Source: Halalkalicoccus jeotgali B3 (GTDB lineage: Archaea; Halobacteriota; Halobacteria; Halobacteriales; Halalkalicoccaceae). Taken from it: a stretch of 64,000 nt of DNA. A program made the position numbers and the translations under genes. Shown piece by piece: positions 11,235-20,102 of the stretch; positions within the stretch are counted from its first letter, which is position 1; each line of letters opens with the position of its first letter. The stretch is from the NCBI RefSeq assembly GCF_000196895.1, contig NC_014297.1, positions 2,185,345 through 2,249,344 of the forward strand, written 5' to 3'. Under the pieces are notes generated by a model that was given only the letters and a program-made list of their open reading frames with translations, did no database searches and had not been told where the DNA came from.

Positions 11235-13672
11235 GTTCTGACGTCCCGAGCCCGAATATCGACGCCGCACGGATCGACACCGTCCGAATCGAGGACGAGA
11301 TGGAACAGTCGTACATCGACTACGCGATGAGCGTCATCGCGGGCCGGGCACTGCCCGACGTCCGTGACGGCCTCAAGCCCGTCCACCGGCGCATCCTCTA
11401 TGCGATGCACGAGATGGGCGTGAGCTCGCGGTCGGCCCACCGCAAGTCCTCCTCGGTCGTCGGGGAGACGATGGGGGATTATCACCCCCACGGCGACAGC
11501 GCGATCTACGACACGCTCGTCCGGATGTCCCAGGACTTCTCGATGCGTTACCCCCTCGTCGACGGGCAGGGCAACTTCGGTTCGGTCGACGGCGACCCCG
11601 CGGCGGCCATGCGCTACACCGAGGCCCGGATGAGCCCGATCTCCGAGGAGTTGCTGACCGACATCGAGAAGGAGACGGTCGACTTCACGGCCAACTACGA
11701 CGACCGCCTCGAGGAGCCGGAGGTCCTGCCCGCGGCAATCCCGAACCTGCTCGTCAACGGTTCGTCGGGCATCGCCGTCGGGATGAGCACGAACGTCCCG
11801 CCGCACAATTTGCGAGAGGTGATCGACGCGACGATCCATCTGATCGACGATCCCGAGTGTTCGATTCCGGACCTGATGGAGCACGTCAAGGGACCGGACT
11901 TCCCGACGGGCGCGAACATCGTCGGCCGGGAGGCGATCCACTCGGCGTACACCACGGGTCGCGGGCGCCTTCGCGTGCGCGCCGAGTTCGAACGCGAGCA
12001 AGCGGACAAGCGCGAGCGGATCGTCATCACGGAACTGCCCTTCCAGCAGAACAAGTCGCGGCTGGTCGAGCGCATCGCCGAGAACGTCAACGAGGGCAAG
12101 ATAGAGGGGATCAGCGACCTGCGCGACGAGTCGGACAGGGACGGGATCCGCATCGCGATCGACCTCAAGCGCGGCGCGAACGCCGACGTCGTCGAGAACC
12201 AGCTCCTAGAGCACCATCTCGAACGGACCTTCGGCGTGATCAACCTCGCGCTGGTCGACGGCCAACCGCAGGTACTCGACCTGAAGGAGACGCTCGAACA
12301 CTACGTCGAGCACCGAAAGGACGTCGTACGCCGGCGCAGCGAGTACGACCTGGGCGAGGCCGAGGACCGCGCGCACATCCTCGAAGGGCGCCTGAAGGCG
12401 CTCGACAACGTCGACAGCGTCGTCGAGCTCATCCGCGGGGCCGAGGACCGAAACGGCGCGAAGGAGGCACTCAGCGACGAGTTCGACTTCTCGGAGGCCC
12501 AGGCCGAACACATCGTTCGGATGCAACTGGGTAGTCTCACCTCGCTCGAACGCAATGAGATCGATGAGGAGTACGACGCGCTCGTCGAAGAGATCGAGCG
12601 CCTCGAAACCATCCTCGCGAACGAGTCGGAGCTTCTCGGCGTCATCAAGGAGGAACTCCGGGAAATCCGCGAGGAGTACGGCGACGACCGGCGCACCAGC
12701 ATCATCGAGGGCGGCGACACCGTGCTTCACGAGGACCTCATCCCCGAGGAGGACTCCCTGATCCTCGTCACCGAGGACGACTACGTCAAACGGATGCCCG
12801 TCTCGGCGTTCGACCCTCAGGGTCGCGGTGGCAAGGGCATCATCGGCGCGAACCTCAAGGAGGGCGATCGCGTCTCGAAGGTGTTCCGCGCGAACACCCA
12901 CGACTACCTGCTTTGCTTTACGAACCACGGCAAGGCCTACCAGATCCGCGGGTTCGACGTTCCCGAGATGAGTCGCACCGCCAGAGGGAAGTCAGCGGTC
13001 AACATCCTCGATCTGGATCCCGACGAGGAGCTGACGGCGGTCGTCAACACCGACGACTTCGACGACGAGGAGTTCCTGACGATGGTCACGGAGAACGGCT
13101 ACGTCAAGCGCACGGAGGCAAGTGCCTTCGAGCGCGTGCGCTCGTCGGGGCTGATCGCCGCCTCGCTCGAAGAGGGTGATCGACTCGTCGACGTCACCGT
13201 CACGGACGGTTCGGCGGACCTCCTGATCGCTACGCGAAACGGGATGGCGATCCGTTTTCCCGAGAGCGAGGCCCGCGCGATGGGGCGCACAGCCAGAGGA
13301 GTCAACGGGATCAAGCTTCAGGGTGGCGACTCGGTGGTCGGCCTCGTTACGGCCGACGAGAGCCGAAGCTTGTTGACGATCACCGAGAACGGCTACGGGA
13401 AACGCACGCCGTTCAGCGAGTATCGCACCCAGTCGCGCTACGGGAAAGGGCTGATCGACATCAAGACCGGAAACCGCAACGGGCCGGTGGCCGCAGTCGA
13501 ATCCGTAAGCGAGGACGACGACCTCGTGGTGATGAGCGACGACGCCCAGATCATGCGGATCCACGCGGCCGACGTCTCACGGGTCGGACGAAACACCAAG
13601 GGCGTGATCGTCATGCGCCTCGCAGGCGACGATCGGGTCGCAAGCGTCGACGTGATCCCCGAAGTTCTCTGA
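11231..13672 (+). CDS. gyrA: DNA gyrase subunit A
   Basis: The 813-residue breakage-reunion subunit of gyrase. The N-terminal [24 protein letters not shown] region, [10 protein letters not shown] and the active-site tyrosine in [12 protein letters not shown] are all present. The C-terminal half contains beta-pinwheel repeats, including a GyrA box variant QGRGGKG that distinguishes gyrase from topoisomerase IV. The ATG is within an ATGA overlap with the open frame that spans the spacer from gyrB. It is preceded by gyrB on the same strand. Confidence 0.98.
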
Positions 13673-13691
13673 GACCGATCCCGGAGCGATG

Positions 13692-14078
13692 CTACGAAGC
13701 GTGGAGTTTCTCGACCGCTTCGAGGCTGGCCGCGACAACGTCGAGTCGGGGGCCAGGAGCGACCGTCCCGGTTTCGCGGTCGAACTCGACGACGCCGGTG
13801 TCGACGAGTTTTGGGAGATGCGAGTGATACAGCGCGATGCGTGTCGGTTCGCGGTCGGTCTCCTCGAGTGCGGCCGGCTCGAGCCCGGTTCGCATCGCCG
13901 TCACGCTCGTAACGAGCGTCTCGAAGGGGAGCGTACCCGTTTCCCGATCGAGACGGACGACCACCTGCCGGCGGTACTCGGTCGCGAGTATGTCGAACAC
14001 CCGATCGAGGGGCGCAGAGGCGGGGTGCTGATCGGGGTTCGGACCGTCTGCGTCGAGGGGGGCGCTTCGCTCCGACAT
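13692..14078 (-). CDS. Winged-helix regulator, DUF7344-like
   Basis: This 128-residue protein has a helix-turn-helix region that starts LDRVFDILATEYRRQVVVRL and continues through RIALYHSHLPKLVDTGVVEFDRETGTV. That recognition helix plus beta-wing is typical of the large haloarchaeal family annotated DUF7344. Target genes are unknown. An in-frame GTG at 14093 is an alternative start. A perfect dyad (14118-14135) lies just upstream at the promoter position, which suggests autoregulation. It converges on gyrA. Confidence 0.75.
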   Translation of the reverse strand: MSERSAPLDADGPNPDQHPASAPLDRVFDILATEYRRQVVVRLDRETGTLPFETLVTSVTAMRTGLEPAALEETDREPTRIALYHSHLPKLVDTGVVEFDRETGTVAPGPRLDVVAASLEAVEKLHAS

Positions 14079-14117
14079 TCCGTTTTGACCCACGGGTTCA
14101 CCATGGGTAAGTACCGT

Positions 14118-14135
14118 ACCATATCATTATGGTAT
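14118..14135 (-). promoter_or_regulatory. AT-rich dyad over the promoter of the winged-helix regulator
   Basis: TACCATA (14118-14124) and TATGGTA (14129-14135) are perfectly complementary around a 4-nt centre. The dyad is 40-57 nt upstream of ATG 14078 and 25-42 nt upstream of GTG 14093, so it covers the expected TATA/BRE. It is a candidate operator. Confidence 0.5.
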
Positions 14136-14242
14136 TCCTAGAAAACGACGTTGGCGGATCCGTTTCGAGACATTTGGATCGGAAAACACGAGGAATGGGG
14201 TCAGGTCGGACGCCGACTCGTGTGGAGGCGACCGTCCTCGAT

Positions 14243-14497
14243 TTATATCATGTCTTCCTTTTCGAGGCCGACCATAACGTCGTCGACGAGCGAATCGGCG
14301 TCCTCGTAGGGGAACTCCTGGTGGCCCGACAGACGGGTGGCCATCTCCATGGCGGTGAAGCTCGTCTCGCCGGCCTCGAACTTCGTTGCGGGACCGTTGG
14401 GGAGCGCGGGGACGAGGTCCATCTGGTTTTTCACGGGGTAATCCGCGCCCTCGAAGGCGTCGTGGAGCTGCGTGCGGAGTTCGTCTCTGTCTGCCAT
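14243..14497 (-). CDS. MTH865-like family protein
   Basis: This 84-residue protein begins MADRDELRTQLHDAF and contains PVKNQMDLVPALPNGPATKF, a pattern of the archaeal MTH865-like family (small EF-hand-like helical fold, function unknown). ATG 14495-14497 was chosen over upstream in-frame codons because the conserved family N-terminus starts there. It is divergent from the polyprenyl synthase. Confidence 0.8.
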   Translation of the reverse strand: MADRDELRTQLHDAFEGADYPVKNQMDLVPALPNGPATKFEAGETSFTAMEMATRLSGHQEFPYEDADSLVDDVMVGLEKEDMI

Positions 14498-14609
14498 AGC
14501 GGGTATCTGCTCGCCCGGGCGATAAAAACGTTCTGGAACAATTATACATGCCGTGGGGGTTTCGACGGCAAACTGAACCTTTTTGAGCGCGCCGGGCGAC
14601 CCCCGCGGT

Positions 14610-15674
14610 ATGCGGGACGTCCTCACCGAGTGGCGGCCGGTCGTCGACGACGCCATCGAGACGCTGCTCCCTCGCGACATCGACGAGGCCTACCTCGTCG
14701 AGTGGTTCGGGCCGGCGAGCCACCGCTACGACCCGGATGCGATCCAGCGCGCGCTGTCGGACCCGATCTGGGACCTGCTCGATCGCGGCGGCAAGCGCTG
14801 GCGGGCGGTCGTCTGTCTGCTCTTGCTCGACGGGTTCGGGGCCGACCCACGCGCGTACCTGCCCTACGCCTGCATCCCGGAGGTGCTTCACAACGGAACG
14901 ATCATCGTCGACGACGTCGAGGACGGGGCCGAGATCCGACGGGGCGAACCCGCCCTCCACCACCGCTTCGGTCCCGACATCGCACTCAACGCCGGCAATG
15001 CGATGTACTTCCTGCCCCTGAAAGTGATCGGCAAGAACCCCGCGGACCTCGATCCCGAGACTCAACTGGCGACCTACGAAATGCTCATGGACGAACTCAA
15101 CCGCACGCATCTGGGTCAGGGGATGGACATCTACTGGCACCGCAACCGCGACGCGACGGTCGCGGAGGCGGAGTACCTCGAAATGTGTGCGTGTAAGACC
15201 GGCTGTCTCGGACGGATCGTCGCCCGATTGGCCGCCATCATCACCGACCAGCCCCCCGAAGTCGAGCGCGAGGTCGCCGCCTACGCCGAGGACATGTCCA
15301 TCGCGTTCCAGATCGGCGACGACATCCTCGACGTCGAGAGCACCATCGAGGGTACCACCGAGTTCGGCAAGGCCTTTGGCAACGACATCCGCGAGGGAAA
15401 GCGCACACTGATGGTCATCCACGCCCTCTCGGCGGCCGACCCGGTAGCGGCCGATCGACTGTCGTCGATCCTCCACAAGCCCGAGAACACCCGCGAGGAG
15501 ATCACCGAGGCCATCGGGATCCTCCAGTCGACCGACAGCATCGAGTACGCCCGCGAGTGCGCACTGTCCTTTTCCCAGAGCGCCCGCGAGCACCTCCGGG
15601 ATGTGCCCCTCGACGAAGAGCGGGCCGACCAACTCGCCTCCTTTACCGAGTTCGTCATCGAGCGGGACGTCTGA
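14610..15674 (+). CDS. Polyprenyl (geranylgeranyl-type) diphosphate synthase
   Basis: This 354-residue trans-prenyltransferase condenses isopentenyl diphosphate onto an allylic diphosphate for archaeal lipid or quinone side chains. GGKRWR (60-65), the first aspartate-rich motif DDVED (101-105) and the second GDDILD (236-241) are intact. The residues just before the first motif (LHNGTIIV) influence chain length, but the product cannot be predicted with confidence. ATG 14610 is preferred to the in-frame GTG 14583 because a CTTTTTGAG TATA-like box lies about 27 nt upstream. The next gene starts 67 nt downstream, apparently with its own promoter. Confidence 0.9.
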   Translation: MRDVLTEWRPVVDDAIETLLPRDIDEAYLVEWFGPASHRYDPDAIQRALSDPIWDLLDRGGKRWRAVVCLLLLDGFGADPRAYLPYACIPEVLHNGTIIVDDVEDGAEIRRGEPALHHRFGPDIALNAGNAMYFLPLKVIGKNPADLDPETQLATYEMLMDELNRTHLGQGMDIYWHRNRDATVAEAEYLEMCACKTGCLGRIVARLAAIITDQPPEVEREVAAYAEDMSIAFQIGDDILDVESTIEGTTEFGKAFGNDIREGKRTLMVIHALSAADPVAADRLSSILHKPENTREEITEAIGILQSTDSIEYARECALSFSQSAREHLRDVPLDEERADQLASFTEFVIERDV

Positions 15675-15741
15675 CTCGGTCGGGGCCGCTCGACTCGACC
15701 CCGTAGGGAGGGTTATGTCCGTCGGAAGCGTAGGACACCGG

Positions 15742-16605
15742 ATGGCGACCGTGCGGACCGGCGATATCGAAACGTACTACGAACGACGCGGTGCCGGGCG
15801 TCCCGTGGTCTTCGTCCACGGCGCGATCCTCGATTACACCCAGTGGACGGCACAGATGGAGGCGCTTTGCGAGGACTACGACGTGATCGCCTACGACGTC
15901 CGCGGGCACGGTCGGACCGGCGGGTCGGACCGGGAACGCTACTCGGTCGACCTGTTCGCCGAGGACCTCGCCGCGCTCGTCGAGGCGCTCGATCTCGATC
16001 GCCCCGTCGTCTGCGGGCTTTCGATGGGTGGGTGTATCGCGCAGGTCTACGCCGCGCGCCATCCCGAGCGCGTGGGCGGGCTCGTGTTGGCCGATACGTT
16101 CACCCCGAAACTACTCACCCGCGGGGAGTGGATCCAGCGTTCGCTGATGTTGCGCGCGACCGTCCCGCCGGTTCGTCTCGTCGGCTACGAGCGTGTCGAG
16201 CGGGCGCTGGTGTGGCTTCACGAACGCCTCTCGAGGGGCGCGAGCGGCGACTACGGGGAGATCGAGCGCATCCGCTCGGCGGGTCCCCGAATGACGACCG
16301 GCGAGTTCGCGAAGGTGATCCGGGCGGTCGCGCGGTTCCACGAGACCCGACTGGACCTCGATTCGATCACGGCGCCGACCCTCGTGATCTACGGCGAGAA
16401 CGAACCGCCGTTCGTACGCCGGCACGTCCCGAGGCTAGAAGCGACGCTCCCGGACGCCACCGTTCGGGAGGTCCCCGGCGCGGGCCACGCCTCGAACCTC
16501 GACGATCCCGCGTTTTTCACCCGGGTGGTTCGGGAGTTTCTGGCCCGGATCGATGCCTGCGAGGCGAACAGCGATCCCGACGGGACCGAGGGCGTCTCGC
16601 CGTGA
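15742..16605 (+). CDS. Alpha/beta hydrolase
   Basis: This 287-residue alpha/beta-hydrolase has the oxyanion motif VFVHGA (24-29), the nucleophile elbow GLSMGG with Ser94, an acid in IYGENEPP and the catalytic His in GAGHASN near the C-terminus. Substrate is unknown; esterase, lactonase and haloperoxidase-like members share this pattern. The reading frame is open upstream, but ATG 15742 starts the conserved MATVRTGDIETYY N-terminus, and a GGTTAT box lies about 27 nt upstream. Confidence 0.85.
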   Translation: MATVRTGDIETYYERRGAGRPVVFVHGAILDYTQWTAQMEALCEDYDVIAYDVRGHGRTGGSDRERYSVDLFAEDLAALVEALDLDRPVVCGLSMGGCIAQVYAARHPERVGGLVLADTFTPKLLTRGEWIQRSLMLRATVPPVRLVGYERVERALVWLHERLSRGASGDYGEIERIRSAGPRMTTGEFAKVIRAVARFHETRLDLDSITAPTLVIYGENEPPFVRRHVPRLEATLPDATVREVPGAGHASNLDDPAFFTRVVREFLARIDACEANSDPDGTEGVSP

Positions 16606-16633
16606 TTTATACGTATCGCGTCGTGGGGGAGGT

Positions 16634-17692
16634 ATGGCAGTCGAACCCGACTTCGAGTACGACCTACTCGAGCGCCTGACCGAGGCCCGCGGCGTTCCGG
16701 GCTACGAGGACCGCGTACGGGCGATCGTCCGCGAGGAACTCACCCCGCACGTCGAGGATCTGCACACCGACGCGATGGGCAACGTGATCGGGACCGTCGA
16801 GGGCGAGTCGGCGTACTCGGTGGTCGTCGCCGCGCACATGGACGAGATCGGCTTCATGGTCACGCACGTCGACGAGAACGGCTTTCTCGCCGTCGACCCG
16901 CTCGGCGGGTTCGATCCCCGAGTCCTGAAAGCCCAGCGGGCGACCGTTCACACGCGCGGCGGGGACCTGCCGGGCGTCATCGGGTCGGCCCCACCCCACA
17001 CGCTGGACGAGGCCGACCGCGAGAAGACACCGAAGGTCGAGGACGTGCGCATCGATCTCGGTCTCGACGCGGAGACGGTCGAGGAGCGCGTCTCGCCGGG
17101 TGACCTCGTGACGCTGGATCAAGGGACGGAAATCGTCGGCGAACACGTCACGGGGAAGGCGGTCGATAACCGGGTGAGCGTACTGGCGCTGATCGAGGCC
17201 GCCCGGCGACTCGACTCGCCAGCAGTGACGGTTCATTTCGCCGCGACGGTCCAAGAGGAGGTCGGACTCCGGGGAGCGAACGCGCTGGGGGTCGACCTCG
17301 ATCCGGATCTGGCGATCGCGCTGGATACGACCGTCGCAAACGACGTTCCGGGCTTCGAGGAGCGCGAGTACGTCACCCGGTGTGGAGAGGGCGTCGCGAT
17401 CAAGCTGAAGGACTCGAGCGTGATCACCAGCCCGAAGGTCCACCGACGCCTCGCGGCGGTCGCCGAGACGGAGGGCATCAGCCACCAGTTCGAGGTCCTG
17501 CCGGCGGGTGGGACCGACACGGCGGGCTTTCAGACCGCGGCGGGGGCCAAACCCGTCGGCGCGCTCTCGATTCCGACCCGGTATCTCCACACCGTCACCG
17601 AGAGCGCTCATCTCAGGGACGTCGGGGCGACGATCGACCTTCTGAGCGCCTTCCTCGACGGCGAGACCGGCGAGGGTGACTACCGTCTCTGA
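16634..17692 (+). CDS. M42 family metallopeptidase (aminopeptidase)
   Basis: The 352-residue M42 enzyme belongs to the dinuclear zinc/cobalt aminopeptidases that form tetrahedral TET particles. Metal-site motifs are AAHMDEIGFM, GKAVDNRVS, VQEEVGLRGA and IALDTTVANDVPG. The C-terminal GGTDTAGFQ segment is also conserved. It probably trims peptides released by the proteasome, as inferred from the family. ATG 16634 is supported by the TATA-like TGATTTATACG about 27 nt upstream, at the end of the hydrolase gene. Confidence 0.92.
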   Translation: MAVEPDFEYDLLERLTEARGVPGYEDRVRAIVREELTPHVEDLHTDAMGNVIGTVEGESAYSVVVAAHMDEIGFMVTHVDENGFLAVDPLGGFDPRVLKAQRATVHTRGGDLPGVIGSAPPHTLDEADREKTPKVEDVRIDLGLDAETVEERVSPGDLVTLDQGTEIVGEHVTGKAVDNRVSVLALIEAARRLDSPAVTVHFAATVQEEVGLRGANALGVDLDPDLAIALDTTVANDVPGFEEREYVTRCGEGVAIKLKDSSVITSPKVHRRLAAVAETEGISHQFEVLPAGGTDTAGFQTAAGAKPVGALSIPTRYLHTVTESAHLRDVGATIDLLSAFLDGETGEGDYRL

Positions 17693-17743
17693 GCGAGGGC
17701 GAAAACCAACATATTCAGTACGGCCCGTTCCCAACCCCCGCGT

Positions 17744-18529
17744 ATGACCGAGGACCGAGACCGGAACCGGGACCTCTCGCGGCGACTGTTCATGCGCGAG
17801 ACGGTGATCGGCGGGACGGCGGCCGTCGCGGCGAGCACCAGCGCGGCCGCACAACAGGAAGGAGGCAACGAGAGTGGCGGGAACCAAAGCGAGGGCAACG
17901 AGAGCGGTGGAAACGAAAGCGGGGGCGGGAACGAAAGCGGTGGGGGCAACGAGAGCGAAGGTGGAAACGAGAGCGGGGGTGGCGGCGGTGGCGATCAGGT
18001 GCCCGCTTGGTCGAGTTTCGTGACGGACGCGAACAACTACGACGGTACCGACGACCAGCGCGGGTCGTCCGAGGTTACCGTCCAAGTCGGTGCGGGCGAC
18101 GGACTGGCGTTCGGGCCGCCGGCGGTCTGGGTCGACACCGGCACGACCGTGATCTGGGAGTGGACCGGCGAAGGGGGGAGCCACAACGTCAGCAACACCG
18201 GCGATCTGGGCTTCGAGAGCGAAACCAGCGGCGAAGCCGGGTTCACTTTCGAGTACACCTTCGAGGAGAGCGGCATCTTCGAGTACGAATGCGTTCCCCA
18301 CACCTCCCAGGGGATGCACGGCGGTGTCGCGGTCGGCGAGGAGATCGAAACGACCGCGGCCGAAAGCGAGAGCGGCGGGGCGGGTGGCTCGGAATCCACG
18401 GGCGTTACGCTGCCCGGTCCGGCGAAGTCCGCGGGCGTCGCGCTGACGGTCGCGCTCGGTTCGACGCTGGGGCTCACCTACGTCTTCATGAAGTACGGCG
18501 GCGACTACGGCGAAGAGCGGATCGAGTGA
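17744..18529 (+). CDS. Halocyanin-type blue copper protein with Tat signal
   Basis: This 261-residue exported electron carrier has a twin-arginine signal (LSRRLFM, 12-17) and a hydrophobic region ending near AAAQQ. A Gly/Asn/Glu/Ser linker (about 40-84) follows. The plastocyanin-like domain has copper ligands His in SHNVS and Cys, His and Met in YECVPHTSQGMHGG. A C-terminal membrane segment (about 227-250) anchors it outside the cell. The linker has seven N-X-S sequons. A TATA-like ACATATTC lies about 30 nt upstream, and a strong inverted repeat follows the stop. Confidence 0.92.
   Translation: MTEDRDRNRDLSRRLFMRETVIGGTAAVAASTSAAAQQEGGNESGGNQSEGNESGGNESGGGNESGGGNESEGGNESGGGGGGDQVPAWSSFVTDANNYDGTDDQRGSSEVTVQVGAGDGLAFGPPAVWVDTGTTVIWEWTGEGGSHNVSNTGDLGFESETSGEAGFTFEYTFEESGIFEYECVPHTSQGMHGGVAVGEEIETTAAESESGGAGGSESTGVTLPGPAKSAGVALTVALGSTLGLTYVFMKYGGDYGEERIE
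17864..17974 (+). repeat. In-frame NES-type repeat region of the halocyanin linker
   Basis: Imperfect 15- and 18-nt units encode GGNES/EGNES/GGGNES. The sequon asparagines are at residues 42, 47, 52, 57, 63, 69 and 75, so spacing is 5,5,5 and then 6,6,6. The repeat is coding, not a CRISPR or intergenic satellite. Confidence 0.8.
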
Positions 18530-18534
18530 GCAAA

Positions 18535-18558
18535 CGAACCGCTTACACGAGCGGTTCG
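18535..18558 (+). terminator. Terminator-like inverted repeat after halocyanin gene
   Basis: CGAACCGCT (18535-18543) and AGCGGTTCG (18550-18558) form a perfect 9-bp stem with a 6-nt loop, starting 6 nt after the halocyanin stop. It separates this gene from trkH. No long T-run follows, so it could also be an mRNA 3' stabiliser. Confidence 0.5.
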
Positions 18559-18605
18559 GCCAGTAACGGTGTGAACCGACGATCGGCCGCGGGTCGTGGT
18601 ATCCG

Positions 18606-20102
18606 ATGAGGATCAACGTCGACTGGCGCGTGAGCGCGACCCTCGTCGGCGTCGTTCTCAAGTGGCTGAGCGTGCCGCTCGCGTTCCCGCTTCTGGTCGC
18701 GGTCTACTACCGCGAGGCGCTCGCCCCGTTTCTCGTCGCGATGGCGATCTCGGTGCTCGCGGGCGAGGCGCTGGTCCGCGTGGGTCACGAGGCACGGCTG
18801 GGGCCCCGAGAGGCGTTTCTCATGGTCGCGGTGACGTGGTTCGTCGTCCCGCTCATCGGGGCGGTTCCGTTCGTCCTCGCAGGGGTAGGGTCGGTCGCCC
18901 ACCCGATAAACGCCCTCTTCGAGTCGATGAGCGGCATCACGACGACCGGCGCGACGGTCCTGGTGGACTTCGAAATCCACGCGCGCTCGATCATGATGTG
19001 GCGGCAGGTCAGCCAATGGCTCGGCGGCCTGGGTATCCTCGTGCTCGCGACGGCGATCCTCTCACAGATCGGCGTCGGTGGGGCACAGCTCATGGAGTCG
19101 GAAACCCAGACCCGCGACGTCAACAAACTCGACCCGCGGATCGCCCGGACAGCACGGCTGCTCGGCGGGCTCTACATCGGGATGACGCTCTTGCTGGTGG
19201 CGATCCTCTATTCGCTCTCGCTTGCGGGGCTGGCCCCGAACATGGGGCTGTACAACGCGATCGCCCACCCGCTGACGACCGTTTCGACGGCGGGATTCTC
19301 GCCGGAGCCCGACAGCATCATGGCCTTCTCGCCGGCCGTTCAGTGGGTCATCACGCTGTTTATGATCATCGGGGCGACGAACTTCGTGCTCATCTACTTC
19401 GCCCTGCAGGGTGACTGGCGTCGACTCGTCGACAGCGAGGAGTTTCGCTTCTACATCGCGCTGCTCGCGCTGTTGGCGGCGATCACGGCCGTGTTGCTCG
19501 CCTTCGAGAGCGACTACGCGGGCGGTGTCGAGCGGACCGTCCGCCACGCCGTATTCAATACGGTTTCGATGCTGACGACGACCGGCTACGCGAACGTCGA
19601 CTTCGATCGCTGGGAGGCGGGCGCGAAACACGTCATGTTCGTCTGTATGTTCATCGGCGGGATGGCCGGCTCGACCACCTGCTCGATCAAGACGCTGCGC
19701 TGGCTGGTCGTCCTCAAGGGGTTTCGCCGCGATCTGTTCACCTCGATCCACCCCGAGGCGATCCGTCCCGTCCGGTTGAGCGACGAGGTGATCGACGAGG
19801 AGACCGTCAGGGACATCTACGCCTTCGCCCTCGTGAACCTCCTGTTGTTCTCGGCGGCGACGATCCTCGTCGTCGTCGACGGCGCCCGGGTCGGCCTCCC
19901 GTTGAACGAGTTCGAGGCGATGGGCGCGGCCGCGGCGACCTTCCTCAACATCGGTCCTGCGTTCGGGATCGCCGGCCCCTTCGGAACCTACGAGGCGTTT
20001 CCGGCGACGACGAAACTGGCGATGATCCTCCTGATGTGGATCGGGCGTATCGAGGTGATCCCGGTGTTGGTCCTGCTTACGAAGGCCTTCTGGACCTCAT
20101 AG
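18606..20102 (+). CDS. trkH: TrkH family potassium uptake membrane subunit
   Basis: This 498-residue pore subunit has about ten hydrophobic segments arranged as repeated membrane-pore-membrane units. Selectivity-type loops are seen in SGITTTGATVL, TVSTAGFSPEPDS, MLTTTGYANVD and LNIGPAFG. The family imports K+ with a regulatory RCK partner, a key role in salt-in osmoadaptation. The gene ends 6 nt inside the 3' end of trkA, which is on the opposite strand, an unusual arrangement for partner subunits. Confidence 0.93.
   Translation: MRINVDWRVSATLVGVVLKWLSVPLAFPLLVAVYYREALAPFLVAMAISVLAGEALVRVGHEARLGPREAFLMVAVTWFVVPLIGAVPFVLAGVGSVAHPINALFESMSGITTTGATVLVDFEIHARSIMMWRQVSQWLGGLGILVLATAILSQIGVGGAQLMESETQTRDVNKLDPRIARTARLLGGLYIGMTLLLVAILYSLSLAGLAPNMGLYNAIAHPLTTVSTAGFSPEPDSIMAFSPAVQWVITLFMIIGATNFVLIYFALQGDWRRLVDSEEFRFYIALLALLAAITAVLLAFESDYAGGVERTVRHAVFNTVSMLTTTGYANVDFDRWEAGAKHVMFVCMFIGGMAGSTTCSIKTLRWLVVLKGFRRDLFTSIHPEAIRPVRLSDEVIDEETVRDIYAFALVNLLLFSAATILVVVDGARVGLPLNEFEAMGAAAATFLNIGPAFGIAGPFGTYEAFPATTKLAMILLMWIGRIEVIPVLVLLTKAFWTS

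Noticed and set aside
17864-17974. Tandem repeat as a possible CRISPR array
   Set aside because: The units are 15 and 18 nt, contiguous, in frame and coding. There are no spacers and no cas genes.
16664-18661. 665-codon minus-strand open frame opposite the M42 peptidase and halocyanin genes
   Set aside because: Spans two recognised plus-strand genes and their spacer. Low-complexity segments are simply the reverse of the halocyanin repeats.
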